Assembly (NCBI RefSeq): GCF_918797505.1
Contig: NC_092800.1
Coordinates: forward strand, 23,079,577-23,143,576
DNA: 64,000 nucleotides
Origin: Bemisia tabaci
Taxonomy: Eukaryota; Arthropoda; Insecta; Hemiptera; Aleyrodidae
Direction: 5' to 3'
The position numbers and the translations under genes are program-made. Position 1 is the stretch's first letter. Every line of letters begins with the position of its first letter. The notes beneath the pieces were generated by a model, which searched no databases, was not told where the DNA came from, and saw nothing but the letters and a program-made list of their open reading frames with translations. Positions 29,346 to 39,930 of the stretch are shown in pieces.

Positions 29346-29784
29346 TTTCCTTCTCTGTCGACCGAATATTTTGTAAAAAATTTCAAGCTATAAATTTGGC
29401 TTGTTTCAGTTCGAAAAATCAAATAGGAGCGGAAATTTTGAAACAGCTCGATGGTGATACGGGGTTTCGTAGTTACGCCATCTATATTATGCTGCATTGC
29501 TGCATCTAAAATGAACCAGAGATAGCAGTTCGTTTTTACAAAATGTAGTTCATGTCAGAGAGTGCTTTCGTTGCAAGTTCCTCGAGGTATCTCAAATTGC
29601 TAGACATTCTACCTTGCGTCAGCGAGAATAAGCAAGGGGAAAAGGGGGGATGCAAAATTCTCACCTAAACGTAATGAAAAGGCAAAGGTTAAGTTGATTG
29701 GCCCGACGAAACTGCTGGATGCGCTGGCGATCCCATTTTCGGGGTCGTTGGAGCCCGGTGAAATTGGCAATGGTGCAGCGCGGC
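29346..29784. other. unannotated sequence
   Basis: Nothing recognised. Confidence 0.35.
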
Positions 29785-30010
29785 GCACAGTGGGTCGAGA
29801 CAAAAGGTGAGTTCGGACAAAATTTAGAAACTTTAAAAGCTTAGAACTCCGTTTACACAAAATATCGAGGTTCTAAAAGTGGTTCCATTGGTCTCCTCGT
29901 GAAATTTTCGTCTCAAAGCACCCCTTATAGTATAAAATGTGACGTAATCAACATCAAAATTTGCAATTTTAATCAAGAATTTCAAGTCCGACCTCTCTAA
30001 CCGGCTCGAA
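29785..30010. mobile_element. Fam-G copy 3 (right end decayed)
   Basis: GCACAGTGGGTCGAGACAAA at the left; interior TTCGGACAAAATTTAGAAAC, TGGTTCCATTGGTCTCCTCG and AAAATGTGACGTAATCAACA. The right end is reduced to CCTCTCTAACCGGCTCGAA. Confidence 0.8.
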
Positions 30011-30034
30011 TAAACGTCATTTTTTTGTGACAAT

Positions 30035-30476
30035 GCACAGTGGATCGAGTCAATGGGAGAAGTCGGACAAAATTTGGAAACTTTAAACGCTTACAACTCC
30101 AAATGCAACTGCCAAAAGCAACTTTTCCAATGCAAACTGCCTGAGCGGAACTCTCTCCCCCCCCCCCCTCAGTTTCGTACTGGTGCGCATTTGAGTTCAA
30201 AAATTAATTTTGACTCTAATTTTAATTCTTGGAACTTCTTGGCTTTGTTTTCCCCGCAAAATGGTGTAATCCCAGCACCATTTCTACACCTTGTTGCTTA
30301 TAGATCCGTTTATACAAAAATTTAAGGTTCTAAGAGTGGTTCCATAGGTTTTTTCGTGAAATTTTCTACTTGAAGCACCCCTTAAATTATAAAATGTGAC
30401 GGAATAAACATCAAAATTTGAAGTTTAAGTAAAGAATTTCATATGCGACCTCTCTAATTGACTGGATCCACTGTGC
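30035..30476. mobile_element. Fam-G copy 4 with a 190-bp insertion
   Basis: GCACAGTGGATCGAGTCAAT ... GACTGGATCCACTGTGC. The copy is interrupted after GCTTACAACTCC (30090-30101) by about 190 bp containing a C-run (30158-30167). It resumes at GCTTATAGATCC (30296-30307), so a 12-bp stretch of the element is present on both sides of the insert, with differences. Confidence 0.8.
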
Positions 30477-30713
30477 GGCGCGCGTGGTTTAAATAGGCGG
30501 TCTGGGTTTTGCACGCTAAGTACGAGGAGCGATGCGGGCGCTCCATTTATCGATTCCCCGGTGGAAGTTTCACTCGAGCCAAAGCCAAAGTCATCGAGCG
30601 AGCGTTTTCGTCCGTCGCCCGCTCTCGTTCACCACCGGACCCGGTTGCCAACGGTCGTCATTTCCACGTTTCCACGTTGAGGAAAAAGAAATGGGCTCAA
30701 TATGAAGAGAACT
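30477..30713. other. CpG-rich spacer
   Basis: CpG-dense around 30590-30660. No gene recognised. Confidence 0.3.
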
Positions 30714-31033
30714 TGAGTCCCTTTATACTGAGAGTCAAGACAACACCCCCTCATGGAGTCACAAACGGGAATAAAGATTACAGAATATGAACGTTTTTCG
30801 TAATCTTTGATCGGCCCATTCTCAAATTCCTTTCTCCGTTCCTTCTCTCATTCCGTTTGTTCCTTGCCGAACCCGTAATTCCTCGGTCCATTCCAGATTA
30901 TAATCTTTGCAATCGGTGAAAATGTAATCTTTATCCCCGTTTGTGACACTGAGAAGGCCTAAAATACGGGAACCAATCAGAAATGGATTCACATTGTCTT
31001 GACTCTCAGTATAAAGGGACTCTGAAGACAACA
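30704..31033. mobile_element. Fam-I copy 4 with probable 10-bp target duplication
   Basis: The element spans 30714-31023 (310 bp): TGAGTCCCTTTATACTGAGA ... TATAAAGGGACTCT. The flanks GAAGAGAACT and GAAGACAACA agree at 8 of 10 positions, consistent with the exact 10-bp duplication of copy 3. Confidence 0.83.
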
Positions 31034-31272
31034 TGGTGATTGAGTCAATGAAAATGGGCTTTGAAGAGGGGGGATGCGAAAATTTTGAAATTTCATGGTA
31101 AGGTTCCCGCACATTAATATTTCGTGAAATTTACATGTGAAATTTCGATGAATTGAAATTCCGCGCTTTGATCCGTGAAATTTCGGAAACTTTTTCAAGG
31201 GTAGTCTCAGTCAGGGTTTATACTTCTCAATCATTTTCGCGCAAAGAACAACCAAAAATTGACTCTTTAAAC
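31034..31272. other. unannotated spacer
   Basis: Nothing recognised. Confidence 0.4.
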
Positions 31273-32030
31273 CAGGGCCGGATTAAGTAGGTGGCCACAT
31301 GGGCCGCGGCCCATGGCGGAAAATTTAGGGGGCGGTAAATGTTGTAATTTTTTCAAATGTAGGTATCAAGAAAAAAATCTGATTCAGAAAAAAATCACAA
31401 ATGAGGAAAGGCGAAAAAATCTCTCATATCCTGAGAGTTCAAGTATAGTAGTTTCTAATTTGTTCGTCTTTCGGTGATACAAGAGACAGCGCCTTCCATT
31501 AGTTAGTTGAGAGAGAAACCAAACACGCAATTTGGCCTGGAGCGGCACGGCGCAGAGAGCAATGGCGAGAACTTGAGATGGAAAGGAGAAGCCCTATCGG
31601 CACGGCGGTCGGCATGTAACACATATTAGCGCCTACAAGACTCCATGAATACCCCACGCATTGCGTCAAACGTAGTGCGGTCAGCAGCGGTTGCCGTGAA
31701 ACTCATAGTGCCTACAAGACTGCAAGAATACTTCACGCATTGCGTCAAAAACAGTGCGGTCACTTGGTCAGCAGCGGTCAGCGTGAATTGCATGAAACGC
31801 ATAGCGCCTACAAGACTGTAGGGATACTTCGCGCATTGCGCCAAACTCAGTGCGGTTGGCGCGGTGGCTGAAATTAAGATCATTAGACCACAGTCATGTT
31901 TATTCTTATTCATAATTTTTTCGTTCTTCTCTTATAAATGAAAGGCATCGTCCACACAGAGATAGGTCTACGGAACTTAATTTTCCAGCAAAGTTCCGTG
32001 AACTTTTGCTAGTGTTGACAGGGCTTTCAA
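31273..32030. mobile_element. Fam-K copy 2 (right end missing)
   Basis: CAGGGCCGGATTAAGTAGGT + GGCCACATGGGCCGCGG at the left. Three copies of the CGCCTACAAGACT... / ...CACGCATTGCG unit lie in the middle (about 31630-31850), against two in copy 1. The sequence follows copy 1 until GACAGGGCTTTC near 32025 and then departs. The right terminus is absent. Confidence 0.82.
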
Positions 32031-32465
32031 AAGCCCTGTCAAAATCAAAATCAAAATATTGACAGAAATACCGAATTCATACGCGGTGAGAAGGAAATAT
32101 GTTCTAAATTTTAAAATTTCAGCGTGACGCACTGAATGGAAGGCCCCTCACATAAAAAAAAATCAAATGCTGGGGCATGTATCTGTAAAAAGCAAAAAAA
32201 AAATACAGTTCCACGTCTGAACTGGGACTGCCCAATACGTAGGCCGTGGGAGAATCGTGCGTACTTTTCGCGGTGCGAATGAAATCCCTTAAGGAGCGGG
32301 ATAAACGCGATCCAACCCACTATTTCGAAGTAAAATTTCGCAAGAAACGGACGATGCCATTGGCTTGGTCTAAAGTTGACAACGAGAGATCTTAAATTTG
32401 CGGTCGCAATCCCAATACAAGTCATGATTGTACAAGAGTCCACCTCCGTATTCTAGTCGCAGTTC
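32031..32465. other. unannotated sequence
   Basis: GACAGGGCTTTCAAAAGCCCTGTC at about 32017-32040 is a 24-bp palindrome at the point where Fam-K copy 2 breaks off. Nothing else recognised. Confidence 0.4.
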
Positions 32466-32571
32466 TGAAGTAAGGACGTGTCTCGACTTCGACATGAGCC
32501 CTGGAGAGCATAAACTTATACGGACCTCAGGGCTCAAGTGAAAAATTGAAATACACGTTTACTTCGGAGGG
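32466..32571. mobile_element. Fam-V copy 2
   Basis: GAAGTAAGGACGTGTCTCGA and GACATGAGCCCTGG are mirrored by CAGGGCTCAAGTG and ACACGTTTACTTC. About 106 bp. Confidence 0.6.
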
Positions 32572-32779
32572 GCGACGCTGATCCTCTACATTCAGATGGA
32601 ACTGAACACATGAGCAGAGTTGCCATCACTGTAAGTTGAAAATTACCTACTGTGCTTGACACTCAAAAGTCCCCAAGAGCGGTGGCTCACCTGACTATAA
32701 ATTCAGGCTTATCTCTAAACAGAGGATTTGGTTGAACAGGTGATGGGAGTAATTTGGAAAAGGCGGCAAGTTTCCTGAA

Positions 32780-33390
32780 ATCAACTCCCAATCTCAGAGC
32801 GATCTCTCGAAGCTGAAGCCGTAAACGAGGATGAACATGGTCCACCATCCATATTCAGTCAAACTTTCCACGAGAGATATAGGACCGGACATATCACCAT
32901 ATTTACCCTGACTGTGAGCTAAAAATTATTACATTTGGAGTCTTAATGCAAAGTGGGGATCACAATGCTATTAATGTGCTCAGCCCTATCTCTATGCATA
33001 GAGAGTAAATTATTGAAAATTGCTGCAAAGTATGCTGTCTGGCAGGAATGCTCCTACAGGAAAAAAGAGACAAGTTATCTTACATTTTTCAGGGATTTCG
33101 AGCATGAAATTCCCTGATTTTACAATAATTTCATGATGTCTCATGACATCCTAATCACGAAAAGTTTCAAGTGCGAAATCTCTCAGAATTAGTAGAATGC
33201 AACGTCTTGGCTAAACGAAAATGTTTAAAGATTCCGAATTTTCCTGGCTTTTCCAAGCTTTTTCTGACTGTTCAAGAACTTGCCACCCTGAGTAAGCATC
33301 ACCTTAAAGAGATTTATTGAGCTTGAGGGTTGGTTTCAGAGAAACTCAGGGCACCATCGTGTTTCTCGCGAAACGTGAAACGTCACAGAA
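32780..33390. mobile_element. Decayed Fam-F with Fam-H-like insertion
   Basis: Left-arm traces (TGAAATCAACTCCCAATCTC) lie at about 32776-32800. A clear right-arm remnant (GAGCTTGAGGGTTGGTTTCA + GAGAAAC, CACCATCGTGTTTCTCGCG) lies at about 33322-33375. Between them, GAAATTCCCTGATTTTAC near 33108 and TTGCCACCCTGAG near 33279 suggest a degraded Fam-H. Boundaries are uncertain. Confidence 0.5.
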
Positions 33391-33733
33391 GAATAAATTA
33401 TCGAATAAAAAAGATCCCTGCTGCATGCAAGAACTCCATTACGAATTGATCGTCTTGCGGTTGGATTTTGTTAAGCGATTCGACAACAGAGCGCGCTAGT
33501 GCGGCGAGTTGAGCACACATAGGTGGTTCATAGCCGTACTACACAGGTTGTATGTACAATTCGTGTTTACATTGTGTCGCCGATAAAAATGATAACCCAG
33601 CTGCGCTTTCGTATACAACCACCACCTCAGAGTCTCAGACGCGCACAACGGGTCGATGAGGAGAGAGTGTCAAATTATTATATTTGCTCGCGCCGTCAAA
33701 TGTGTGAAAAATCTCACATTCGTCGGATCTCTT

Positions 33734-33982
33734 CAGGGTTGCCACAGAATTTAGAAAATTGATTTCCCTGGCATTTCCCTGACACATTTAAGTGAAATTC
33801 CCGGACAATTGAACACGTGCCAGCTGCCAGATTGTTAAGAAGACATAGTTAGAATTAGTTTTCAGGTCAAAATTTGTTGATCGGGACGTCAAACCCAATT
33901 GAGAAAGCAAGTGATGGTGATTTGACAATTTTTCCCTGACTTGTCCGGGTTTTCCCCGTATTCCCTGACTTCGACAACCCTG
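33734..33982. mobile_element. Fam-H copy 2 (simple form)
   Basis: 249 bp: CAGGGTTGCCACAGAATTTA ... CTGACTTCGACAACCCTG. Interior GTGAAATTCCCGGACAATTG, GACGTCAAACCCAATTGAGA and TTTTTCCCTGAC. This is the uninflated length of the family. Confidence 0.87.
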
Positions 33983-34810
33983 TGTCATGACGACATTCCA
34001 TTAATGTTCGATAATAATCAATTGAAAGAACATGTGTTGGTGTCAAGATGTGGAGTGACTTTTGATACGAATATTTTAACTCCGGTGTGAGCGGTGCAGT
34101 ATCACACTAAACTGAAGGCGTTTTCGGCTGGTGCCGACAATTTGTTGTACCTCACAATAACGTGTAGGCGACGCAGCGCCGGGCGAAAACGGATCAAATC
34201 AGACGGCATTTCCCCGGCATTTCTGAGAAGACTTGCTACAGTATCTTCCAATATACGAAACAGTTGCAAATTATGCCAACAGTTTCTAGCCAAAAATGAA
34301 AAATGTTTCATATTTTTCATAAATTTCGTGGCGTCTCAAAATTAATGAAATACCTCAGGAAAATGCCCAATCTTTCATAAATTTCTTTCGTTTTGTGCCG
34401 CACCCTGAGTTCGATATTATAATTATTAATGCTTCTCGCTTTTTCCCAACGCCAACGAATCGGAGATCGCGCCGCCTTCTCGATGCATATTCACAATTTT
34501 ACAATGGGGGTGACATAACGCACGTGGAAGTGAAGAAAATGATTGACACTCGATTTCCTGTGTCGGAGGTATAAATGCTATGATGCCATAAGCGAGAGGC
34601 ACTTGAAGATGCAAGGCGGGCATGAGATATTACGGATGCGAGATTTGAGTGCATGATCATTGTTGCCGGATCCCCAAAAAGTTATTAGAAACAAGTTGGG
34701 TCAAAGATGGATCGAGTTCATGAAATATTTTGAGCGGAAAAAATCCAAGTGAAATGACCTTGGAACGAAAAAATAGGTCCCGAATTTTTTCACCTGACAA
34801 AATTCAGAAG
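33983..34810. other. unannotated sequence
   Basis: Short overlapping frames on both strands at 34094-34345 have no recognisable domain. No element ends found. Confidence 0.35.
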
Positions 34811-34987
34811 CCGTCCTTAAGTAAATTACGTAACGCACTTTTTCGGCATTTGCGACCCCCCTTCCCTCCCCCTTGTAACGCGTTTGTGACTCAGGTCCCT
34901 TACCATTAACGCACCTAAAAAGTAATGGCGTAACGCTCTCCTCGACCCCCCCCCCCCCCTCCAGAGTGGCACGTAATTTAGGGACGG
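34811..34987. mobile_element. Fam-AA: 177-bp element
   Basis: CCGTCCTTAAGTAAATTACG + TAACGC at the left; GGCACGTAATTTAGGGACGG at the right (inverted). Inside are two opposed-looking AACGC/GTAACGC segments and C-runs (34947-34960). Single copy. Confidence 0.6.
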
Positions 34988-35490
34988 TCTCTCAATGGCA
35001 AAAGCTCACTTCAAGTCAAAATATTCACTCTTAAATAATTTTGCTGGCTGTAAATTTTTGTTTGGAGAAAGTATGCTTCTTAATGATTAAAATGTATCCT
35101 AAAAAAAAATAAAATTCGGTTATCTTTCGCTATAGACTGCCGACGCATGCTTGTCCATCGGTAAAATTCCCTACGTTAGAACTCGTCTGTTTTGATTATG
35201 AAGTATAATTTCATTCGTATTAAAATACCTTGCGCTCAGAAATTTTTAGCTGTTTGTTAGGTCCGTGCTAACCCGTGTTAATGGGTGACTTAAGTTTTTC
35301 ACACCAGATCGTCATTACAGAATTAGAGAATTATTTATTCTAAAAAAGAATCAATACAAAAAGTAAAATACGGCCATTTTCTGTCATTAATTTATCGTTT
35401 AAAAACAGATTTGAGGATTCTATCCTGCCATATACTTCGTGTTCAACTAGAAACTCAAAAATCTTGTCATATTTTTATATAGGTAGTTGA
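34988..35490. other. unannotated AT-rich sequence
   Basis: No repeat ends recognised. Confidence 0.4.
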
Positions 35491-36313
35491 ATTTAAAAAT
35501 TTCTGAGCGCATAAACTTCCAATGTGAACTCTGAACTCTGCTGAAACGTGGCGTTACAGGGATTTCCGCGGCAACCCTGCGAGTCACATTCACGGTGAGC
35601 TGACAGGACGGGCGCCCGATCAGGTATCGATGGTATCGAGTATCAATAAACATCAAAACACAATGCAGATCACATTATGAGACGACTAGAGAGGCTCCCG
35701 CAACAGCCAACATTGGAAACAACGGGCTAGTCACTCTGCATTCATTCCTTCTTTCTTTACTCCTCCACATAGAGGTATCACGCTATAACAGCTCCGCGCC
35801 GTACAGTATCAACTAGACAGTGATTGTCAAAGAGAGAAAGTGGTCGAAGAAAATAAAAAAAAAAACTTTTATTTGTTAGCGGTGCCTTACAATGGCGAAG
35901 CGGGATGATCGATTATCCATAGATCGTATGGATCGTATTCGATACATCAAACGGGTGAGATTGTATCGATATCGATTACCTCAAAAAATAAACATAGCCT
36001 CAAAAGTAAATTCAGAAATCTGAGAAAACGGGTCTTCTGTAAGAGATTTTTTAATCTTTTGAGTACCAAATGCCAATGCCCAGTGAAATTGTTAGGAATT
36101 TTCTCATTTTCAGCTTTTCCAACTTAAATCCTAACAGTTTGGTTTGAGGTTATGTTCTATTGTTTTGAACCAAACGATACATCGAACCATTATCGAATAT
36201 GGTCTATAGATCGTATTGGATAGCGGATCGATGAATCGTTTGGTTCAAAGCAATAGAACATAACCTCAAGCAAAAATTTTGGGTCTTAAATTGAAAAATT
36301 TGAAAATGAGAAA
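35491..36313. repeat. Left copy of the 823-bp direct repeat flanking the LINE
   Basis: Nearly identical to 38072-38893. The visible differences are one A deleted (GCTGAAACG against GCTGAACG) and one G/T change (TATCGAGTATC against TATCTAGTATC). It ends at GAAAATGAGAAA, exactly where LINE-derived sequence begins. It includes a Fam-S element (35919-36212) and the start of an inverted second Fam-S arm. Confidence 0.93.
35919..36212. mobile_element. Fam-S copy 1
   Basis: ATAGATCGTATGGATCGTAT + TCGATACATC at one end and TTATCGAATATGGTCTATAG + ATCG at the other. The interior carries GTGAGATTGTATCGATATCG, ACATAGCCTCAAAAG and GAGGTTATGTTCTATTG. Another copy is at 45601-45890, and an inverted arm lies at 38994-39175. 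Downstream of 36212, TTTGGTTCAAAGCAATAGAA + CATAACCTCA is the reverse complement of the arm's end. Confidence 0.75.
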
Positions 36314-36335
36314 ATGACTTGAGAAAATGATTTAA

Positions 36336-37349
36336 ATTGACTATTTAAAATCGCATGACAATGTACTTTATATCAATCCAATCACAGTGGAAGAAGTAGA
36401 AAAGTCAATCGATAAGCTAAAAAATAAAAAATCTGAAAGCCATGAAGGTATTAGCAACTATTTTCTAAAACTAATAAAGTACGAAATAAGCCCACTCTTA
36501 ACCAAGTACATTAACCACTCAATCATAGAATGCGAATTCCCAGATTGCCTGAAAGAAATCAAAGTAATACCTCTGTGGAAAGACAGTGATCCCACCAACC
36601 CAGGAAACTACAGACCATTATCAATTGTATCGCCAATCTCAAAAATTTATGAGATGTCCGTAGTACAGCAAATTAATAAATTCCTTAAAATAAATAATTT
36701 ACTGTGTGATAATCAGTATGGATTCAGGGAGAAACTAAGTACTGAAGCGGCCATACTTAGATGCTATGAAGCAATCATCAGCACAAAGAAAAAAAACCCT
36801 GTTGTTGTAATCGCTATAGACATTAGTAAAGCATTTGATTCGGTAAATCATGATATCCTAATGTTCAAACTAAAAAAGATGGGATTTGGAAAAGAAGCTC
36901 TTAAATGGATAAAAAGCTTTATGTCACAAAGAAAACAATATGTCCATATGAGGAAAAGCAATAAGAAATATAACTCAATAAGTAGAATGATCTATGGAGG
37001 CATCGCGCAAGGATCAATGATAGGGCCACTACTATTTATTCTGTTCATTAATGATTTAGCTATATTTTTAAAAGTAAAAGTTAAATCTCTCTTAAAATCA
37101 TTTTTTGACCTTTTATTGTTCGCTGATGACATCCTCATAATTCTAAGCAATATCATACTGGAAAATCTGGAAATTGATACATTTACTGTCATGAGTTATT
37201 TTAGCCAATGGTGTAAGATCAACCTTTTTAATGTAAACACGAGTAAATCGAAATTTTTGCTCTTTAATGTAAATAATGAACTGATCAAGGACTTCCAAGT
37301 GCTACTAGATGATGAGCAAATGGAAAGAGTAGCCGCTGCAAATATTTAG
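36336..37349 (+). pseudogene. LINE reverse transcriptase domain (broken frame, part 1)
   Basis: The frame is open from 36336, after a TAA at 36333. The first in-frame ATG/GTG-type start is GTG at 36387, but this is the interior of a truncated ORF2, not a real start. Numbering from 36387: the thumb-proximal NYRPLSIVSPISKIYE is at 74-89, motif A AIDISKAFDS (catalytic D145) at 143-152, motif B GIAQGSMIGPLLFILF at 205-220, and motif C LFADD (D247, D248) at 244-248. The catalytic aspartates are intact. The frame ends at TAG 37347-37349. The conserved continuation (CKYLGILLDD) is in another frame from about 37337, so one base has been lost or gained near 37330. The product would copy LINE RNA into DNA at a nicked target. 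Confidence 0.93.
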
Positions 37350-37933
37350 GTATTTTGTTAGATGATACTCTTAAATTCAATGACCATGTTGACATCATGT
37401 GTAAAAAGCTGCATGGCGCTATTTTTGTGTTGAGAGTCCTATCAAGATTTTGCGACATGAATCTGTTAATGGTAGTGTATCATTCTCTTTTCCTATCTCA
37501 CATACTATATTGTATCAATGCCTGGTCAACTTGCAATAATAAAAAGATCGAGAAATTATTCATAACTCAAAAAAAAGCTATTAGAACTATGCTTAAATTA
37601 AAGCCTACAGAATCTTGCAAGGAACATTTTAAAAAATTACAAATCTTAACTGTTCCAGCATTGATCATATACTCATCTTTGAAATTATACAACAACAAGA
37701 AACTACAGGAATCGAGAGTGGTGCACAACCACAACACCAGAAACAGAACAGAAAGTCTAATCATAAAAATTAATAAAACAGCGGCTCGAGGCCATAACTT
37801 TTTCTCTAAACTACCATCAAACATAAGGAAAAAAATTAAAGATGAGCCCCGAAGCCACAATGCCCTGGTCAGACATTATCTAATTGAGGAATGTCCATAT
37901 TCAATCAACGATTTTTTAAAGGGGACAGGTTGA
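37337..37933 (+). pseudogene. LINE ORF2 C-terminal region (broken frame, part 2)
   Basis: Continues the reverse transcriptase protein in the shifted frame: CKYLGILLDDTLKFNDHV, then the thumb/connection region LSHILYCINAWSTC, FITQKKAIRTMLKL, ESCKEHFKKLQILTVPALII and HNHNTRNR. It ends with an apparently natural stop at 37933. The ESC...LF/HFKKL-ILT pattern and the HN(H/Y)NTRNR motif are common in the C-terminal part of insect LINE ORF2 proteins (remembered, not searched). Uninterrupted over about 195 codons, so the element decayed recently. Confidence 0.88.
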
Positions 37934-38071
37934 TATCATTGTCTTTTTTTTATCTTTTTTTTATATATACATATATTTATTCTTGTTTCTTGTTTAGAAA
38001 AATTCGACGCATTTGTAGAAGCCATGTGCAAGCCAAAAAACAAATAAAGATATATTATTATTATTATTATT

Positions 38072-38893
38072 ATTTAAAAATTTCTGAGCGCATAAACTTC
38101 CAATGTGAACTCTGAACTCTGCTGAACGTGGCGTTACAGGGATTTCCGCGGCAACCCTGCGAGTCACATTCACGGTGAGCTGACAGGACGGGCGCCCGAT
38201 CAGGTATCGATGGTATCTAGTATCAATAAACATCAAAACACAATGCAGATCACATTATGAGACGACTAGAGAGGCTCCCGCAACAGCCAACATTGGAAAC
38301 AACGGGCTAGTCACTCTGCATTCATTCCTTCTTTCTTTACTCCTCCACATAGAGGTATCACGCTATAACAGCTCCGCGCCGTACAGTATCAACTAGACAG
38401 TGATTGTCAAAGAGAGAAAGTGGTCGAAGAAAATAAAAAAAAAAACTTTTATTTGTTAGCGGTGCCTTACAATGGCGAAGCGGGATGATCGATTATCCAT
38501 AGATCGTATGGATCGTATTCGATACATCAAACGGGTGAGATTGTATCGATATCGATTACCTCAAAAAATAAACATAGCCTCAAAAGTAAATTCAGAAATC
38601 TGAGAAAACGGGTCTTCTGTAAGAGATTTTTTAATCTTTTGAGTACCAAATGCCAATGCCCAGTGAAATTGTTAGGAATTTTCTCATTTTCAGCTTTTCC
38701 AACTTAAATCCTAACAGTTTGGTTTGAGGTTATGTTCTATTGTTTTGAACCAAACGATACATCGAACCATTATCGAATATGGTCTATAGATCGTATTGGA
38801 TAGCGGATCGATGAATCGTTTGGTTCAAAGCAATAGAACATAACCTCAAGCAAAAATTTTGGGTCTTAAATTGAAAAATTTGAAAATGAGAAA
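38072..38893. repeat. Right copy of the large direct repeat, running into the gap
   Basis: 822 bp matching 35491-36313, starting directly at the LINE's TAT tail (TTATTATT|ATTTAAAAATTTC) and ending at GAAAATGAGAAA, where 100 Ns begin. It carries the same Fam-S element. Confidence 0.93.
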
Positions 38894-38993
38894 NNNNNNN
38901 NNNNNNNNNNNNNNNNNNNNNNNNNNNNNNNNNNNNNNNNNNNNNNNNNNNNNNNNNNNNNNNNNNNNNNNNNNNNNNNNNNNNNNNNNNNNN
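38894..38993. other. assembly gap (100 N)
   Basis: Exactly 100 Ns, a conventional unknown-size gap. The sequence on the two sides forms inverted arms of Fam-S, so the gap sits at or near the centre of a palindrome. Confidence 0.98.
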
Positions 38994-39175
38994 TCCAGAC
39001 AATATCAATCTTCATTGCCATTTGGTGCTCATAAAGTATCAAAAATCCATAAAAAAAACCCCGTTCCCTCGGAGTACCCAATTGACTTTTGAGGCTATGT
39101 TTACATGTCGAACCAATCGGAATCGACACAATCTCACCTTCTTGATGTATGAGTTTATAGATACCCAAGGACACT
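38994..39175. mobile_element. Inverted Fam-S arm beyond the gap
   Basis: TTGCCATTTGGTGCTC, TTTTGAGGCTATGTTTACAT and CAATCTCACCTTCTTGATG are the reverse complement of the Fam-S arm (GAGTACCAAATGCCAATG, ACATAGCCTCAAAAG, CGGGTGAGATTGTATCG). It is more diverged from 38540-38680 than the two direct repeats are from each other. Confidence 0.8.
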
Positions 39176-39477
39176 TATCACAAACGAGAAAAAAGAAATG
39201 TAAATAAATTTGAACGTCGATGACAAGGAAAAGGACTGAAATGTGCAGGGGAAAACTTTTCAAGAGAGCAGTTTTTGTCGCATTATCGATTTTCCAAAAA
39301 AGTTCCGATTTATCGGTGCAATAATTACGATTCAGGAATCCACGAACTATTTGAGAGATGCCTTCCTGAAGAAGTGCAGGAATCAGAAGTCGGCCGAGGC
39401 GAAATTACCTGGAACAAAGAATAAAATCAAATGTGTTAAAGAAGCTTTCATCTTTAAATAATCTTTAAATAACTACT
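39176..39477. other. unannotated sequence
   Basis: Nothing recognised. Confidence 0.4.
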
Positions 39478-39670
39478 GACAGAATTAAACACAGGGTAGC
39501 GAGAAAGTAATAAATGTACATGCACAATTGAACAGTCTACTCTTTTTGCGGAGTGTCAAGCGCTTAAATGGTGCTAATTTCACTTCGCATTCCTACATTC
39601 CTACCATTCAGGGTGTTCAGGTGCTGAATGGACTCCGGCACAGAATTTCCCTCCTCCAGATGCAAATATG
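39478..39670. repeat. Fam-BB repeat copy 1
   Basis: Shares GCTAATTTCACTTCGCA, a TTTTT(T/G)CGGAGTGTC segment and a CAGG(T/C)GC(T/A)G... segment with 41095-41285. Roughly 190 bp, no clear termini. Confidence 0.6.
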
Positions 39671-39734
39671 TCATTCAAGAGGTCAATAAAATGACGGCTT
39701 AGATGCAAAAACTTAAACTGTAAACGGTGGAACA

Positions 39735-39845
39735 AGATATTCCCGATTTCTGGAACAAATTACTTGATTTCTCCCTGATTTTCCCTGGCACTTTTCATTC
39801 CCTGATGAATCCCAAGTTTGCACGGTCCTGAGACCCCGCTTTTTA
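39735..39845. repeat. Fam-H fragment
   Basis: ATTCCCGATTTCTGGAACAA, TTTCTCCCTGATTTTCCCTG and TTCATTCCCTGATGAATCCC resemble Fam-H internal sequence. No termini. Confidence 0.5.
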
Positions 39846-39930
39846 CGAGGCAGCGGTCTGAGCGGAAATGAACTGCAAGCCTGAGGTTGAGACAAAATCG
39901 TGGTCGGTCGGAAGTCGGTGCACCGCTTTG

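Larger units (their letters stand above)
36314..38071 (+). mobile_element. 5'-truncated non-LTR retrotransposon (LINE)
   Basis: This is a retrotransposon that moves by target-primed reverse transcription. Present are a short 5' remnant, most of the reverse transcriptase, the C-terminal region and a 3' tail. The tail has AATAAAG followed by a run of TAT/ATT triplets (38052-38074). The apurinic endonuclease and ORF1 are missing, so the copy is 5'-truncated. The RT style (DISKAFDSVNHDIL, GIAQGSMIGPLLF, FADD) fits the CR1/Jockey-like assemblage, but the clade is inference. The flanks are the large direct repeats described separately. Base composition is AT-rich throughout. Confidence 0.92.
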
